From positions 1-33,346 of the forward strand of contig JBGTLT010000194.1 of the NCBI GenBank assembly GCA_041743975.1: DNA of 33,346 nt, given 5' to 3'. The notes below the pieces were generated by a model that saw only the letters and a list, made by a program, of their open reading frames with translations, ran no database searches and was not told the origin of the DNA. A program made the translations under genes and the position numbers. How positions within the stretch are numbered: position 1 is the first letter of the stretch; each line of letters starts with the position of its first letter. Below are positions 1 through 8,149 of the stretch, piece after piece. The DNA comes from JTS-RE37 sp041743975 (GTDB lineage: Bacteria > Bacteroidota > Bacteroidia > Flavobacteriales > Flavobacteriaceae).

Positions 1-24
1 CTTACGCTGTATGAAAAAATGGAT

Positions 25-60
25 CCCGACCCCGATAACTATCGGAAGTCGGGGTTTTTT
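25..60. terminator. Rho-independent terminator, probably bidirectional
   Basis: An outer stem CCCGAC (25-30) pairs with GTCGGG (48-53). Inside it CCGAT (32-36) pairs with ATCGG (41-45). A T6 run at 55-60 follows on the plus strand. An A6 run at 14-19 gives a U-tract after the same stem when read on the minus strand. It can therefore end an upstream plus-strand gene, of which only a few codons could lie in the window, and also the dnaA - phosphatase - methyltransferase transcript arriving from the right, whose last stop codon lies right next to it. Confidence 0.8.
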
Positions 61-781
61 ATGCCTGAATTATAAAGATGGAGGGTCGTTTATGTAGCGT
101 AACCGAAATCCCCTTCCAGTGTTCCACCGATTTGGTTAAAATAAATTCCGTGGGCAATGTTAAATCACATGCCACGCACATCATGGTTTTATTGGAAAGC
201 GTTTTCTGTAATTCTGATAGTAATTTGTCGTTCCTGTAAGGAGTCTCGATGAAAATTTGGGCCATTCCCTGCTCCCGGGAAATTTTTTCAAGGGATTTGA
301 TCCGGTTCTTGCGTTCCACTGCCTCAATGGGCAGGTAACCCTGGAAGGTAAAATGCTGCCCGTTGAAGCCGCTCGCCATCAAGGCCAGCAAAATGGATGA
401 AGGGCCCACCAGAGGTACCACATGTATTCCGACTTCATGGGCAAGTCGCACGACCTCCGAACCGGGATCGGCTATGCCAGGGCATCCCGCCTCCGATAGA
501 ATACCCACATCCTGCCCCTGCAGGCAGGGGTCCAGAAAAGTATGTATCGCATTGGGTTCTGTAAATTTATTCAGCAACTCCAGGTGCAGGCCGGATTGTG
601 ATTTTCGGGGGGTTATTTTCTTTATAAACTTCCTGGCGGATTTTTCATTTTCAACTATATAATGGTCAATTTGTTCAATGGCCCTTTTAATGGAGATTGG
701 AAGGACCTCCAGTGGCTCGTTATCCCCAAGGGTAGTGGGGATCAAATAGAGTTTGCCGCGATCCTGTCTGAGGCGCTTCAT
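59..781 (-). CDS. RsmI-like SAM-dependent methyltransferase (tetrapyrrole methylase fold), short form
   Basis: The 240-aa product has the tetrapyrrole-methylase signatures of RsmI, which 2'-O-methylates C1402 of 16S rRNA: SEAGCPGIADPG at residues 96-107 (SAM-binding loop) and VGPSSI at 125-130. The N-terminus LYLIPTTLG replaces the usual LY(V/I)VxTPIGN. It is shorter than E. coli RsmI (about 286 aa) and lacks its C-terminal extension. Short paralogues like this are common in Bacteroidota beside a full-length rsmI elsewhere, so the exact target is uncertain and no symbol is given. The gene starts 2 nt after the stop of the upstream phosphatase and ends in the terminator at 25-60, so it is the last gene of the dnaA transcript. 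Confidence 0.85.
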   Translation of the reverse strand: MKRLRQDRGKLYLIPTTLGDNEPLEVLPISIKRAIEQIDHYIVENEKSARKFIKKITPRKSQSGLHLELLNKFTEPNAIHTFLDPCLQGQDVGILSEAGCPGIADPGSEVVRLAHEVGIHVVPLVGPSSILLALMASGFNGQHFTFQGYLPIEAVERKNRIKSLEKISREQGMAQIFIETPYRNDKLLSELQKTLSNKTMMCVACDLTLPTEFILTKSVEHWKGISVTLHKRPSIFIIQA

Positions 782-783
782 AA

Positions 784-1248
784 TTATTTTTTGAATTTCT
801 TTAGGTCACTTACAATTAAGTCGCATGCCCTGTCTATCAGCTGGTAGACCTCTTCAAACCCCTGATCGCCGTCAAAATAGGGATCCGGAACTTCCAGGGT
901 ATGGACTTGAAGGCCCTCCAGGAGCAACTTGACTTTCTGTCTTTCGGCGTCGGTTGTGGCGAGATCGAGGATATAGTTATAATTGCTACGGTCCATAACA
1001 TAGATCTGATCAAACTTTCTGAAGTCTGCCAATTCAAACTTACGGCATCGCTGCCGGCTGATATCAATGCCATATTTCTTTGCGACTGCAATGGCCCTGG
1101 GATCCGGCTTCTCGCCAATATGGAAACCGCCGGTTCCGGCAGAATCCACAAAAACTTGTTCCGGATTTACTTTTGAAAGCAAAATCCCTTCCGCCAATGG
1201 AGACCGGCAAATGTTTCCAAGGCAAACCATTAATATATTGGTGGTCAT
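784..1248 (-). CDS. Low-molecular-weight protein-tyrosine phosphatase
   Basis: This 154-aa cytoplasmic phosphatase carries the P-loop CLGNICRS at residues 9-16, with nucleophile Cys9 and phosphate-binding Arg15 (CX5R). The general-acid loop VPDPYFDGD is at 120-128, with Asp122 as acid. Length and motif order match the family. Family members remove phosphate from tyrosine, or from arginine in some bacteria; the substrate here cannot be read from sequence. No tyrosine kinase or capsule gene is adjacent, so a Wzb role is not supported. It sits 7 nt downstream of dnaA and 2 nt upstream of the RsmI-like gene and is almost certainly co-transcribed with both. Confidence 0.92.
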   Translation of the reverse strand: MTTNILMVCLGNICRSPLAEGILLSKVNPEQVFVDSAGTGGFHIGEKPDPRAIAVAKKYGIDISRQRCRKFELADFRKFDQIYVMDRSNYNYILDLATTDAERQKVKLLLEGLQVHTLEVPDPYFDGDQGFEEVYQLIDRACDLIVSDLKKFKK

Positions 1249-1255
1249 GACGGGA

Positions 1256-2680
1256 TCAGGAAAACTTCTTGGTTAGGTCTTCTATGTATTTGCGGAATTG
1301 TTTATCTGTTTCTGCAAGGTTATCCACTGTCTTACAGGCGTGTAGTACCGTTGCATGGTCCCTTTTGCCGATTTGTGAACCAATGCTGGCCAGGGAGGCC
1401 TTGGTGAACTTTTTGGCAAAGAACATGGCAAGCTGCCGGGCTTGTACAATATGGCGCTTCCGGGTCTTGGATTGCAGGGTAGCGACATCCATTTCAAAAT
1501 AATCTGAAACTACTTTCTGGATATAATCTATGGAAACCTCTCGTTTGGTGTTTTTCACGAATTTTTCCACAACCTGCTGAGCCAGTTCCAGGGTAACTTC
1601 TTTTTTGTTAAAGGAGGATTGTGCGATTAACGAGATGATGGCGCCTTCAAGTTCACGGATATTGGTTTTGATATGTTTGGCCACATATTCCACTATATCA
1701 TCCGGCATTTCCACACCATCGCGGTACAACTTATTCCTGAGGATGGATATTCTGGTTTCAAAGTCCGGATTCTGAAGTTCAGCGGAAAGGCCCCATTTAA
1801 AGCGGGATAGCAGCCTTTGTTCAATATCCTGCATATCTACAGGTGCTTTGTCCGAAGTTAGGATTACCTGCTTCCCATTTTGGTGCAAATGGTTGAAAAT
1901 ATGAAAGAAAACGTCCTGTGTTCCCGATTTTCCGGATAGGAACTGGACATCATCTATTATAAGCACATCGATCAGCTGATAAAAATGAATAAAATCATTC
2001 CGGGTGTTCTTTTTGACGGATTCTATATACTGTTGGGTGAATTTTTCAGCTGAAATATACAGTACAGTCCGTTCCGGGTATTTATCCTTGATCTCAACTC
2101 CTATGGCATGTGCAAGATGCGTTTTCCCTAAGCCCACACCCCCAAAAACCAGCAATGGGTTAAAGGAGGTTCCGCCTGGTTTATTGGCAACCGCCATGCC
2201 GGCGGACCGCGCCAGTCTGTTGGAATCCCCTTCCAAAAAATTCTCAAAGCTGTAATTGGGGTTCAGTTGGGATTCTATCTTTATGTTCCGGATTCCGGGG
2301 ATAACAAAGGGGTTCTTTAATTCCGGATTTTTGGATTTGATGGGAACATCCATTTCCTGTGTGGATACATTGGACCGGTTGGCACTCGGAATCCTTTCCG
2401 TAAAGGGTTCCCGGTTTCCATAGGTATTCTCCATTTTGATGATATAGACCAGCTTGGCAGTTTCGCCCAATTCCTTTGTCAAGGCAACTTTGAGGAGCTT
2501 AACGTAGTGTTCCTCCAGCCATTCATAAAAAAATTTACTCGGAACCTGAATACTCAGGGCGTTGTCTGATAGTTTTATGGGCTTAATAGGTTCAAACCAT
2601 GTTTTGAATGCCTGCGGTTGGATGTTATCCTGGATAAAAGCCAGACAATTGTTCCATACGGAAATAGCAGTAACACCCAT
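1256..2680 (-). CDS. dnaA: Chromosomal replication initiator protein DnaA
   Basis: The 474-aa product has all four DnaA domains. Domain I (about 1-90) begins with VWNNCLAFI and contains the QAFKTWF segment. A short linker at about 90-135 is followed by the AAA+ core, with Walker A GGVGLGKT (180-187), Walker B LIIDD (240-244) and the RLLSRF box (289-294). The C-terminal DNA-binding domain holds the signature GKRDHATVLHACKTV (438-452). It opens the origin in its ATP form. The ATG at 2680 lies directly before the conserved domain I start, behind an A-rich leader with no clear Shine-Dalgarno, as is usual in this phylum. It is the first gene of a three-gene minus-strand operon. The divergent spacer contains no cluster of DnaA boxes, so the origin is not evident here. 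Confidence 0.98.
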   Translation of the reverse strand: MGVTAISVWNNCLAFIQDNIQPQAFKTWFEPIKPIKLSDNALSIQVPSKFFYEWLEEHYVKLLKVALTKELGETAKLVYIIKMENTYGNREPFTERIPSANRSNVSTQEMDVPIKSKNPELKNPFVIPGIRNIKIESQLNPNYSFENFLEGDSNRLARSAGMAVANKPGGTSFNPLLVFGGVGLGKTHLAHAIGVEIKDKYPERTVLYISAEKFTQQYIESVKKNTRNDFIHFYQLIDVLIIDDVQFLSGKSGTQDVFFHIFNHLHQNGKQVILTSDKAPVDMQDIEQRLLSRFKWGLSAELQNPDFETRISILRNKLYRDGVEMPDDIVEYVAKHIKTNIRELEGAIISLIAQSSFNKKEVTLELAQQVVEKFVKNTKREVSIDYIQKVVSDYFEMDVATLQSKTRKRHIVQARQLAMFFAKKFTKASLASIGSQIGKRDHATVLHACKTVDNLAETDKQFRKYIEDLTKKFS

Positions 2681-2729
2681 TTTAAAGTTTGTCTATATAT
2701 TGTTGGTTAGTAACTTGTTAGTTGGTTGT

Positions 2730-2755
2730 AGAGGAAGCGGGGGTACCGTTCCTCT
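2730..2755 (-). promoter_or_regulatory. Hairpin in the predicted dnaA leader
   Basis: AGAGGAA (2730-2736) pairs with TTCCTCT (2749-2755), and CGG (2738-2740) pairs with CCG (2746-2748). This gives about ten base pairs with one bulged base and a five-base loop. It lies 50-75 nt upstream of the dnaA start codon and has no U-tract behind it, so it does not look like a terminator. It may be a leader hairpin that affects dnaA mRNA stability or translation. Only the fold is visible; the role is inference. Confidence 0.35.
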
Positions 2756-2766
2756 TTAGAGTGCGA

Positions 2767-2774
2767 CAAATATG
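2767..2774 (-). promoter_or_regulatory. dnaA: Weak candidate -7 box for dnaA
   Basis: Read on the minus strand this is CATATTTG, seven of eight matches to the Bacteroidota -7 consensus TANNTTTG. No good TTG -33 element stands at the usual distance. If used, it gives a dnaA leader of about 80 nt containing the hairpin at 2730-2755. Confidence 0.25.
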
Positions 2775-2888
2775 TGAACAAAAAACCTAAAAAAAAAATG
2801 AATTTACATTGAATTTCCCCTTTTTTTTTTGCATGTTGAACACCATATTTTCGCATCTACTAAATATATCATTTTTACTGCAGAAGAC

Positions 2889-3287
2889 ATGGGTTTTAAC
2901 AAAATATCTTTTAGGATTCGATACGCCGAAACAGACCAAATGGGAGTGGTCTATCACGGCAACTACCCGCAATACCTGGAGATGGGAAGGGTTGAGTGGT
3001 TACGGTCATTCGGTATTTCTTACAAAAGTATGGAAGAAAACGGTATTATGTTACCCGTGTTTTCCTTAACCCTGAATTTTAAAAAACCAGCGGTATATGA
3101 TGACCTAATTACGGTCGTTACCAGGCTTAAAAGAATGCCTTTAGTTAAGATCGAGTTCGATTATGAAATCTACAATGAAACGGGTGAAATTTTGGCCACA
3201 GCAAACACTGTTTTGGCATTTATGGATAGGAAACTGAATAAGCCTATCAGGTGTCCGGATTATCTTTTGGAACTCATTTCGGTATAA
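2889..3287 (+). CDS. YbgC/FadM-type acyl-CoA thioesterase (hotdog fold)
   Basis: Starting at the ATG at 2889 the protein has 132 aa and opens with MGFNKISFRIRYAETDQMGV, as expected for YbgC-like 4-hydroxybenzoyl-CoA thioesterase relatives. The active-site stretch ETDQMGVVYHGNY is at residues 14-26 with catalytic Asp16. An upstream in-frame ATG at 2829 would add 20 unrelated residues encoded by AT-rich leader DNA, so I reject it. The family hydrolyses acyl-CoA thioesters in the cytoplasm; in E. coli YbgC belongs to the Tol-Pal locus, but no tol gene is near here. The gene stands alone on the plus strand, divergent from dnaA. Confidence 0.88.
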   Translation: MGFNKISFRIRYAETDQMGVVYHGNYPQYLEMGRVEWLRSFGISYKSMEENGIMLPVFSLTLNFKKPAVYDDLITVVTRLKRMPLVKIEFDYEIYNETGEILATANTVLAFMDRKLNKPIRCPDYLLELISV

Positions 3288-3356
3288 ACGACCGGTATTA
3301 CTCTTTAAGGCGAAATTTTCAAGTATCTCATTATAAGGCCATGGGAATGGATTAGG

Positions 3357-3889
3357 TTACTTTTTGCCGACCCTGACATCTTTCAATCCCCGGAATATAC
3401 CGATTGCCCTTTCCAGGTTGCCATTCCGTACCACAACAACCAGGCATCTTTGGTTTGTTTAACTTTCGGATAGTCTGCAATATCTTATCCATTTCCGAAT
3501 AGGGAATGAAAGCTACCGTTACTGCTGTAGCGTCTGCTGTGGTGCGATAGGCCTGAAATAGGCCGCCAACACCCGGTTTGGTGCCTCCGTAAATACGCCA
3601 CCACAAGGACATCGGTAAGTCCAAATGCCTGTTTTTGCCCGAAAAAGGGCATCCCCGCAGATTTGCCGGCTCCCCGTCATCATTCACCCGGTTCAATACC
3701 CATCTGCCAGGCATCACTGGCATGAGTGGCTGTCAGGTGTTTCTGACGCAAATGGGAAATAATATCCCGGACAACCGTTTCATCCTGCAACGTTAAAGCG
3801 TAGCCGGTAAATTTTCCTTCCCTGAACTCCATTGCTTCGGTAGGATCATTCTGGGTCCGGTATGTATTTTGCTCCCTTTCCCTTAAAAT
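3357..3889 (-). pseudogene. yigZ: Multiply frameshifted YigZ/IMPACT-family pseudogene
   Basis: The family sequence is recognisable but broken over all three minus-strand frames. From about 3874 one frame reads NTYRTQNDPTEAMEFREGKF and ATHASDAWQMGIEP. Near 3690 it shifts to RVNDDGEPA, near 3663 back to SAGMPFFGQKQAFGLTDVLVV (first 20 residues shown would be SAGMPFFGQKQAFGLTDVLV), near 3605 again to RIYGGTKPGVGGLFQAYRTT, and near 3457 to the third frame, LVVVVRNGNLERAIGIFRGL, ending at the TAA at 3357-3359. This is the normal order of YigZ blocks (NDDGEP, SAGxP, GLTDVLVV, GGTKxGVGGL). About a dozen residues are missing after TTADATA. No ATG fits the N-terminus except one inside eamA. Flanking genes are intact, so sequencing error alone is unlikely. 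Confidence in family and decay is high. Confidence 0.85.
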
Positions 3890-4746
3890 GTCGCAACAAG
3901 GATGATACTGATGACTGCCAGCGCAATCCCTGCCCAATTCTTCCGGCTGATCTTTTCACGGAATAACACTATTCCCAGTAGGGTTGAAAACATGACGATT
4001 GCGACATTATTCAAGGTGAAAACAGATGCACTGTTGAGGGTTTTGCTTCCCAGGGCCCTTAAAAGGAAATAAATTGAGAAAAAATTCGGCACCCCGAGGG
4101 CGATTCCCCCAAGCAAATTACGACCATTGAACCGCAGTGGGTGCCTGGGTATTCGTAAGCCGACAAATACCAGCCCGGAAAAGGCTGCAGAAGCAAAAAC
4201 CAATGCGGAAAACAAGGACAACTCTGACTTGCTTACCAGGGTCCCTTCCATATATTTAATACTGGCATCGATAATCCCGGAACCCAGGAACAAAAGAAGG
4301 GGCAGTAAAAATGAATACTTTTCCGGAACCAGGGGTTTCTCCTTTACCGATGCAAAATAAACCGCAGCCAGTGCCATGAATATACCCAGGACTTTCAGCG
4401 GCCCCAATTTCTCATCGTACAGCAGTATGCCCATGACTACAGGGATTACCAATGACATTTTGGTGGCAACCGACGCAACGGAAATACCCAGTTTCTGGGA
4501 AGTCCCGGCCATGATATTAAAAACAAGGATAAATAACACTCCGAGGGCAAGGGTCCCTGGAAACCAGCTTTTCCCGGGGATTTCCTTCAACTCAACAATA
4601 CCGTCATAGTAAAGCAATCCCACTGTACATGCCACAGCATAATTCGTAACGATGGCATACAGGGTTTGCACCCTGAAAACCGCAAACAACTTGAAAATGA
4701 TAAAGATTAAACTGGAAAATAATACGCTTAAGGCCAGATCCAACAT
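3883..4746 (-). CDS. EamA/DMT-family membrane transporter
   Basis: The protein is about 287 aa from the ATG at 4746 and is hydrophobic throughout. It has roughly ten predicted transmembrane segments in two similar halves of five, the normal plan of EamA drug/metabolite transporters. The second half ends with a stretch like NNVAIVMFSTLLGIVLFREK, typical of the repeat's last helices. An upstream ATG at 4788 would overlap the HAD gene by about 40 nt and add a polar tail, so I prefer 4746, one base past the HAD stop. The substrate is unknown; relatives export amino acids or metabolites. The 3' end overlaps the remains of the yigZ pseudogene by a few bases. Confidence 0.85.
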   Translation of the reverse strand: MLDLALSVLFSSLIFIIFKLFAVFRVQTLYAIVTNYAVACTVGLLYYDGIVELKEIPGKSWFPGTLALGVLFILVFNIMAGTSQKLGISVASVATKMSLVIPVVMGILLYDEKLGPLKVLGIFMALAAVYFASVKEKPLVPEKYSFLLPLLLFLGSGIIDASIKYMEGTLVSKSELSLFSALVFASAAFSGLVFVGLRIPRHPLRFNGRNLLGGIALGVPNFFSIYFLLRALGSKTLNSASVFTLNNVAIVMFSTLLGIVLFREKISRKNWAGIALAVISIILVATF

Positions 4747-4747
4747 G

Positions 4748-5347
4748 CTATAACCTGGAATTAAGTTCAACGATATCTTCCGTTCCAACCCTTAGATGCC
4801 ACGTTTGTATACCCAATTTTCCCGCAGCAAGTGTATTTTCTTCGGTATCATCCACAAAAAGGGTCTCCTGTGCGACAAGACCATTTTCCTTCAGGACAAA
4901 TTCAAAGATTTCAGGATGGGGTTTCCGCAACCCGATTTCATGGGAAAGATAAAATTTCTCAAAACAATTTTTAAAGCGGTCAAACCTTAACTGCCCTATA
5001 TGAAGGGCCACATGGGGAATGTGCAAGGCATTGGTGTTGCTTAAAAGGAACAACCGGTGCGTTCCGGCTTCGGCCAGGTTTTCAAGGAATTCCAACCGGT
5101 ATTCCGGTAAATCGAGCAGCATGGAATTCCAGACTGACCGGAGTTTTTCACCGGGATGCTTCGGGAACCATTTGGTGAGCGTCTCCAAAAATTCAGCCTC
5201 TGTAGTACCACCGGTTTCTAAGGAATCATTGAGTTGCTCAAAATACCTGAAAAATTCCGGTTCGGGGCTTAGGTCTATGTTTTTAAGGACATGCTTGTCC
5301 AGATTGATAAAAACATCCCCGAAATCGAATATGATATTTTTAATCAT
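4748..5347 (-). CDS. HAD-superfamily hydrolase, subfamily IA
   Basis: The 199-aa product has all HAD motifs: I is IFDFGDV with nucleophile Asp8, II is LLSNT (Ser103), III is RKPHPEIF with Lys142, and IV is FVDDTEEN with Asp166/Asp167. An alpha-helical cap lies between motifs I and II. The second Asp of the usual DxD is Gly10, with Asp11 next to it; this resembles the DFGGV branch of the superfamily, where the general-acid Asp is absent or displaced. It may be a phosphatase on a small sugar or nucleotide phosphate; Bacteroidota lack a classical assignment for the riboflavin-pathway phosphatase, and ribD lies directly upstream. That link is inference. Its start overlaps the end of ribD by 8 nt and eamA starts right after its stop. 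Confidence 0.88.
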   Translation of the reverse strand: MIKNIIFDFGDVFINLDKHVLKNIDLSPEPEFFRYFEQLNDSLETGGTTEAEFLETLTKWFPKHPGEKLRSVWNSMLLDLPEYRLEFLENLAEAGTHRLFLLSNTNALHIPHVALHIGQLRFDRFKNCFEKFYLSHEIGLRKPHPEIFEFVLKENGLVAQETLFVDDTEENTLAAGKLGIQTWHLRVGTEDIVELNSRL

Positions 5348-6431
5348 GCCGTATTATTTTAAGTCTGTCAGGCCCTATGCTAAATTGCTCAGTTATGCTG
5401 CCATCGAGCGCCGGTGCCCTCAGTCCATTTTTAAATCTGGTATTCCCGGTAAATATCCGCGCTTCGTCCCATAGTCCGGCATCAATAAAAGTCCGGAGTG
5501 TTTGTGCCCCTCCTTCCACGAGGACACTTATAACCTGCTTCCTGTGGAGCACCCCTGCCACCTGAGCTGCGACATGCCCGGTATAATCAATCTGTTCAAA
5601 CCGGACATCCTGCTGGCCGGTCTCCTGAGTGTTCCCCGTAAGGATCAGTGTTTCTGCCTGGGTATCCATAACCTGAAAGGTGGAGGGGACCATCCGGGAT
5701 TCATCCAAAACCACCCTTAGAGGGGATGTGCCCTTCCACAGACGTGTGGTCAGGGAAGGGTTGTCCTGGAGAACAGTATTGGAACCTACCAGGATAGCCT
5801 GTTCCTCACTACGCCATTGATGTGTGAGCTGCCTTGCCGCCATTCCTGTGATCCAGTAGGGGCTGGGATCCTTACTTCTCCGGCTGGGTTCCGGGGCGAT
5901 AAACCCGTCCTGTGTTTCGGCCCATTTCAGAATAATATAAGGCCTGTTCTTCTCATGAAAGGTTAAAAATCTTTTGTGGTGTTCCCTGCATTCCGCTTCC
6001 CGCACTCCCACTACAACAGAACACCCGGCATCCTGTAATTTATGAATTCCTCTTCCGGCTACTCTGGTATGGGGGTCCCTGGTCCCAATTACAACCCGTG
6101 GGATGTTGTGATTCAGAATCAGGTCCGAGCAGGGCGGGGTCTTTCCAAAATGGGAACAGGGTTCCAGGGTTACGTATAATGTCGACTCTGAAAGAAGGTA
6201 CGGGTCCTGTACCGATGCGATGGCATTGACCTCGGCATGAGCCCCCCCATATGCACTGGTATAACCCTCGCCAATGATCGTATTGTGATGAACGACAACA
6301 CTGCCTACCATTGGATTGGGGGCAGCAGTACCCTGTGCATTCAGTCCCAGCTGGATACATCGTAGCATGTATTTTTCATCTTCCAGCCGTTGATGAACAC
6401 TATTTTCAGGAGGTGCAGGCATAGATCGCAA
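5340..6431 (-). CDS. ribD: Bifunctional riboflavin biosynthesis deaminase/reductase RibD
   Basis: The 363-aa protein has an N-terminal cytidine-deaminase-like domain (about 20-160) with zinc ligands in GAHAEVNA (His65, catalytic Glu67) and PCSHFGKTPPC (Cys92, Cys101). A C-terminal RibD reductase domain follows (about 165-363), containing LKWAETQDGFIA, VGSNTVLQDNPSLTTR and the nucleotide-binding VEGGAQTLRTF. It converts 2,5-diamino-6-ribosylamino-pyrimidinone 5'-phosphate to 5-amino-6-ribitylamino-uracil phosphate. No other rib gene is in the window. The N-terminus is uncertain: ATGs at 6431 and 6422 and one at residue 22 are all possible. It heads a minus-strand operon with HAD and EamA genes, and a good -7 box lies about 50 nt upstream. 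Confidence 0.96.
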   Translation of the reverse strand: MRSMPAPPENSVHQRLEDEKYMLRCIQLGLNAQGTAAPNPMVGSVVVHHNTIIGEGYTSAYGGAHAEVNAIASVQDPYLLSESTLYVTLEPCSHFGKTPPCSDLILNHNIPRVVIGTRDPHTRVAGRGIHKLQDAGCSVVVGVREAECREHHKRFLTFHEKNRPYIILKWAETQDGFIAPEPSRRSKDPSPYWITGMAARQLTHQWRSEEQAILVGSNTVLQDNPSLTTRLWKGTSPLRVVLDESRMVPSTFQVMDTQAETLILTGNTQETGQQDVRFEQIDYTGHVAAQVAGVLHRKQVISVLVEGGAQTLRTFIDAGLWDEARIFTGNTRFKNGLRAPALDGSITEQFSIGPDRLKIIRHD

Positions 6432-6484
6432 TTCAGTCTGTTTGCAGCTACAGGGTTATCCTCAATTCATGTATCTTCATACCG

Positions 6485-6492
6485 CAAAAATA
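6485..6492 (-). promoter_or_regulatory. ribD: Candidate Bacteroidota promoter for ribD
   Basis: The minus strand reads TATTTTTG, an exact match to the Bacteroidota -7 consensus TANNTTTG. It lies 54 nt upstream of the ribD start, which fits a leader of about 45-50 nt. No clean TTG -33 element is seen at the expected spacing. The rest of the 258-bp ribD/prmC spacer shows no FMN riboswitch or other structure I can recognise. Confidence 0.4.
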
Positions 6493-6689
6493 AGTTATTC
6501 ATACAGAACATTCACGGCCAGGTTGCAGTGCCAAAAATGAGGAAGGCTGGTTATTAAGCCGGTATCAGCTGCACGGCAATTGGCAAAATCCGGGAGTACG
6601 GGAAAACAAGCTTCACTGTGTAAATTTTTAAATGCCGGTGAGTGGCGGTGGCAGCCCATTCCTATAGGAAAAATTCATAGTTAGACGCA

Positions 6690-7556
6690 ATGCAATTAAA
6701 AGAGATCAGGAATATTTTTCATAAGGAACTCGATGATCTTTACGCCAGGGAGGAAGTCGACAGCTTCTTTTACTGGCTGGTGGAACATTATCTGGGGATA
6801 GAACGCTTTGTTCTCGCTTTACAGCCGGGACTGGTAATCTCCAGTGAAAATGAAGGACACTTCTTCATGGCGCTGACCCGACTAAAGCTCCAACATCCAA
6901 TTCAATACATTACGGGGGAAACAACTTTTATGGGGCTTCCCATCAAAGTCAGTGATCAAGTATTGATCCCCAGGCCTGAAACGGAAGAAATGACCCTCTG
7001 GTTATTAGCCGATGCCACCGAACGAATGCTTCAGTCCCAAGGAAAGCCTTTCCGAATTCTGGATATCGGGACCGGAAGTGGCTGCATTGCAATAGCTCTG
7101 GCCAAAAACCTGCAGGAGGCAACAGTTTATGGAATGGATGTTTCAGCCGCTGCCCTGGAAGTTGCCGGGGATAATGCTGCGATGAACAATGTTTCTGTTA
7201 CTTGGTTAGAGGTGGATATTTTAACCCTGGAGCAGCTAGAGCCCCAATTCGATCTGATTGTTTCAAATCCACCCTATGTACGGCATTCCGAAAGGAAAGG
7301 GATGCAGGAGAATGTTATGGGGTTTGAACCTTCAAACGCGCTTTTCGTCTCCAATGATGACCCACTGGTTTTTTACAGGCATATTTCTGACCTTGCCTGC
7401 GACAACCTTCCTTCAGGAGGATTACTCTATTTTGAGATCAATCAATACATGGGAAAAGAAATGGTGAAGCTTTTGGAAGATCGGGATTTTTTGGAAATTG
7501 AGTTGCGGAAGGATATGTTTGGAAACGAACGGATGTTGCGGGCTGTAAAGGCATAA
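6690..7556 (+). CDS. prmC: Release factor glutamine methyltransferase PrmC (HemK)
   Basis: This 288-aa enzyme N5-methylates the Gln of the GGQ motif in release factors RF1 and RF2. The N-terminal helical domain (about 1-80) is followed by LIPRPETEE at 92-100, the SAM-binding motif ILDIGTGSGCIAIALA at 123-138, and the catalytic NPPY at 193-196 that holds the target glutamine amide. Length and motif spacing match the family. It is the first gene of a tight operon: the LOG-family gene begins 11 nt after its stop and ligA follows. The spacer to the divergent ribD should hold its promoter, but I see no clear consensus on the plus strand. Confidence 0.96.
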   Translation: MQLKEIRNIFHKELDDLYAREEVDSFFYWLVEHYLGIERFVLALQPGLVISSENEGHFFMALTRLKLQHPIQYITGETTFMGLPIKVSDQVLIPRPETEEMTLWLLADATERMLQSQGKPFRILDIGTGSGCIAIALAKNLQEATVYGMDVSAAALEVAGDNAAMNNVSVTWLEVDILTLEQLEPQFDLIVSNPPYVRHSERKGMQENVMGFEPSNALFVSNDDPLVFYRHISDLACDNLPSGGLLYFEINQYMGKEMVKLLEDRDFLEIELRKDMFGNERMLRAVKA

Positions 7557-7567
7557 ATACAGGGGAC

Positions 7568-8149
7568 ATGAATACAATTGTAGTCTTTTGTGGCAGCAGT
7601 GAAGGAAACGATCCTCAAATATGGGAATCTGCCCGGGAATTAGGTGCTTATTTAGCCCAAAAGGGTATTGGTGTCGTCTACGGTGCCGCTAGAATAGGTA
7701 TTATGGGATTGGTGGCGGAGGCAGCCTTGCAAAATAACGGAACCGTCATTGGGGTCATCCCGGGTTTCCTGAAATCAAAGGAAGTTTTTCATTCAGGGCT
7801 TACGGAGTTGATCATTACGGAAAATATGCATGATCGGAAACTCAGGATGCACGAATTGTCGGATGCCGTTATAACGTTACCGGGGGGATATGGCACGCTT
7901 GAAGAATTATTTGAAACGATCACCTGGTCACAATTGGGTCTGCACCAAAAACCTATTGGGATTCTTAATGTCAATGGATTCTATGATGACCTCCTTAAAA
8001 TGCTGCAAAAAATGGTGTCCGGGGGGTTTTTAAAACAAGGGAACCTGGATATGCTCCTGGTAGATACAACGGTGTCCGGGCTTATAGACCAGATGCTGAA
8101 ATACAAACCGTTACCCATCCCAAAATGGATTCAAAAAGATCAGGTATAA
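7568..8149 (+). CDS. LOG-family nucleoside 5'-monophosphate phosphoribohydrolase
   Basis: The 193-aa protein carries the LOG/TIGR00730 hallmarks: PGGYGTLEE at residues 105-113 with the nucleotide-binding Arg/Lys in HDRKLRMHELSDA (89-101), and an N-terminal FCGSSEG loop. Family members cleave cytokinin riboside or other nucleoside monophosphates to the free base plus ribose 5-phosphate. In bacteria without plant hosts the true role is probably nucleotide salvage or detoxification. An AGGGG sequence 3 nt before the ATG may serve as ribosome binding site. The stop TAA abuts the ATG of ligA without a spacer base, so the two are translationally linked. Confidence 0.92.
   Translation: MNTIVVFCGSSEGNDPQIWESARELGAYLAQKGIGVVYGAARIGIMGLVAEAALQNNGTVIGVIPGFLKSKEVFHSGLTELIITENMHDRKLRMHELSDAVITLPGGYGTLEELFETITWSQLGLHQKPIGILNVNGFYDDLLKMLQKMVSGGFLKQGNLDMLLVDTTVSGLIDQMLKYKPLPIPKWIQKDQV

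Noticed and set aside
1320..1328. TTATCCACT, one base from a DnaA box
   Set aside because: Single, inside the dnaA coding sequence, with no companion boxes or AT-rich unwinding element nearby, so it does not indicate an origin.
2829..2888. Upstream ATG extending the YbgC-like gene by 20 codons
   Set aside because: The extra residues come from AT-rich leader DNA and precede the normal family N-terminus at 2889.
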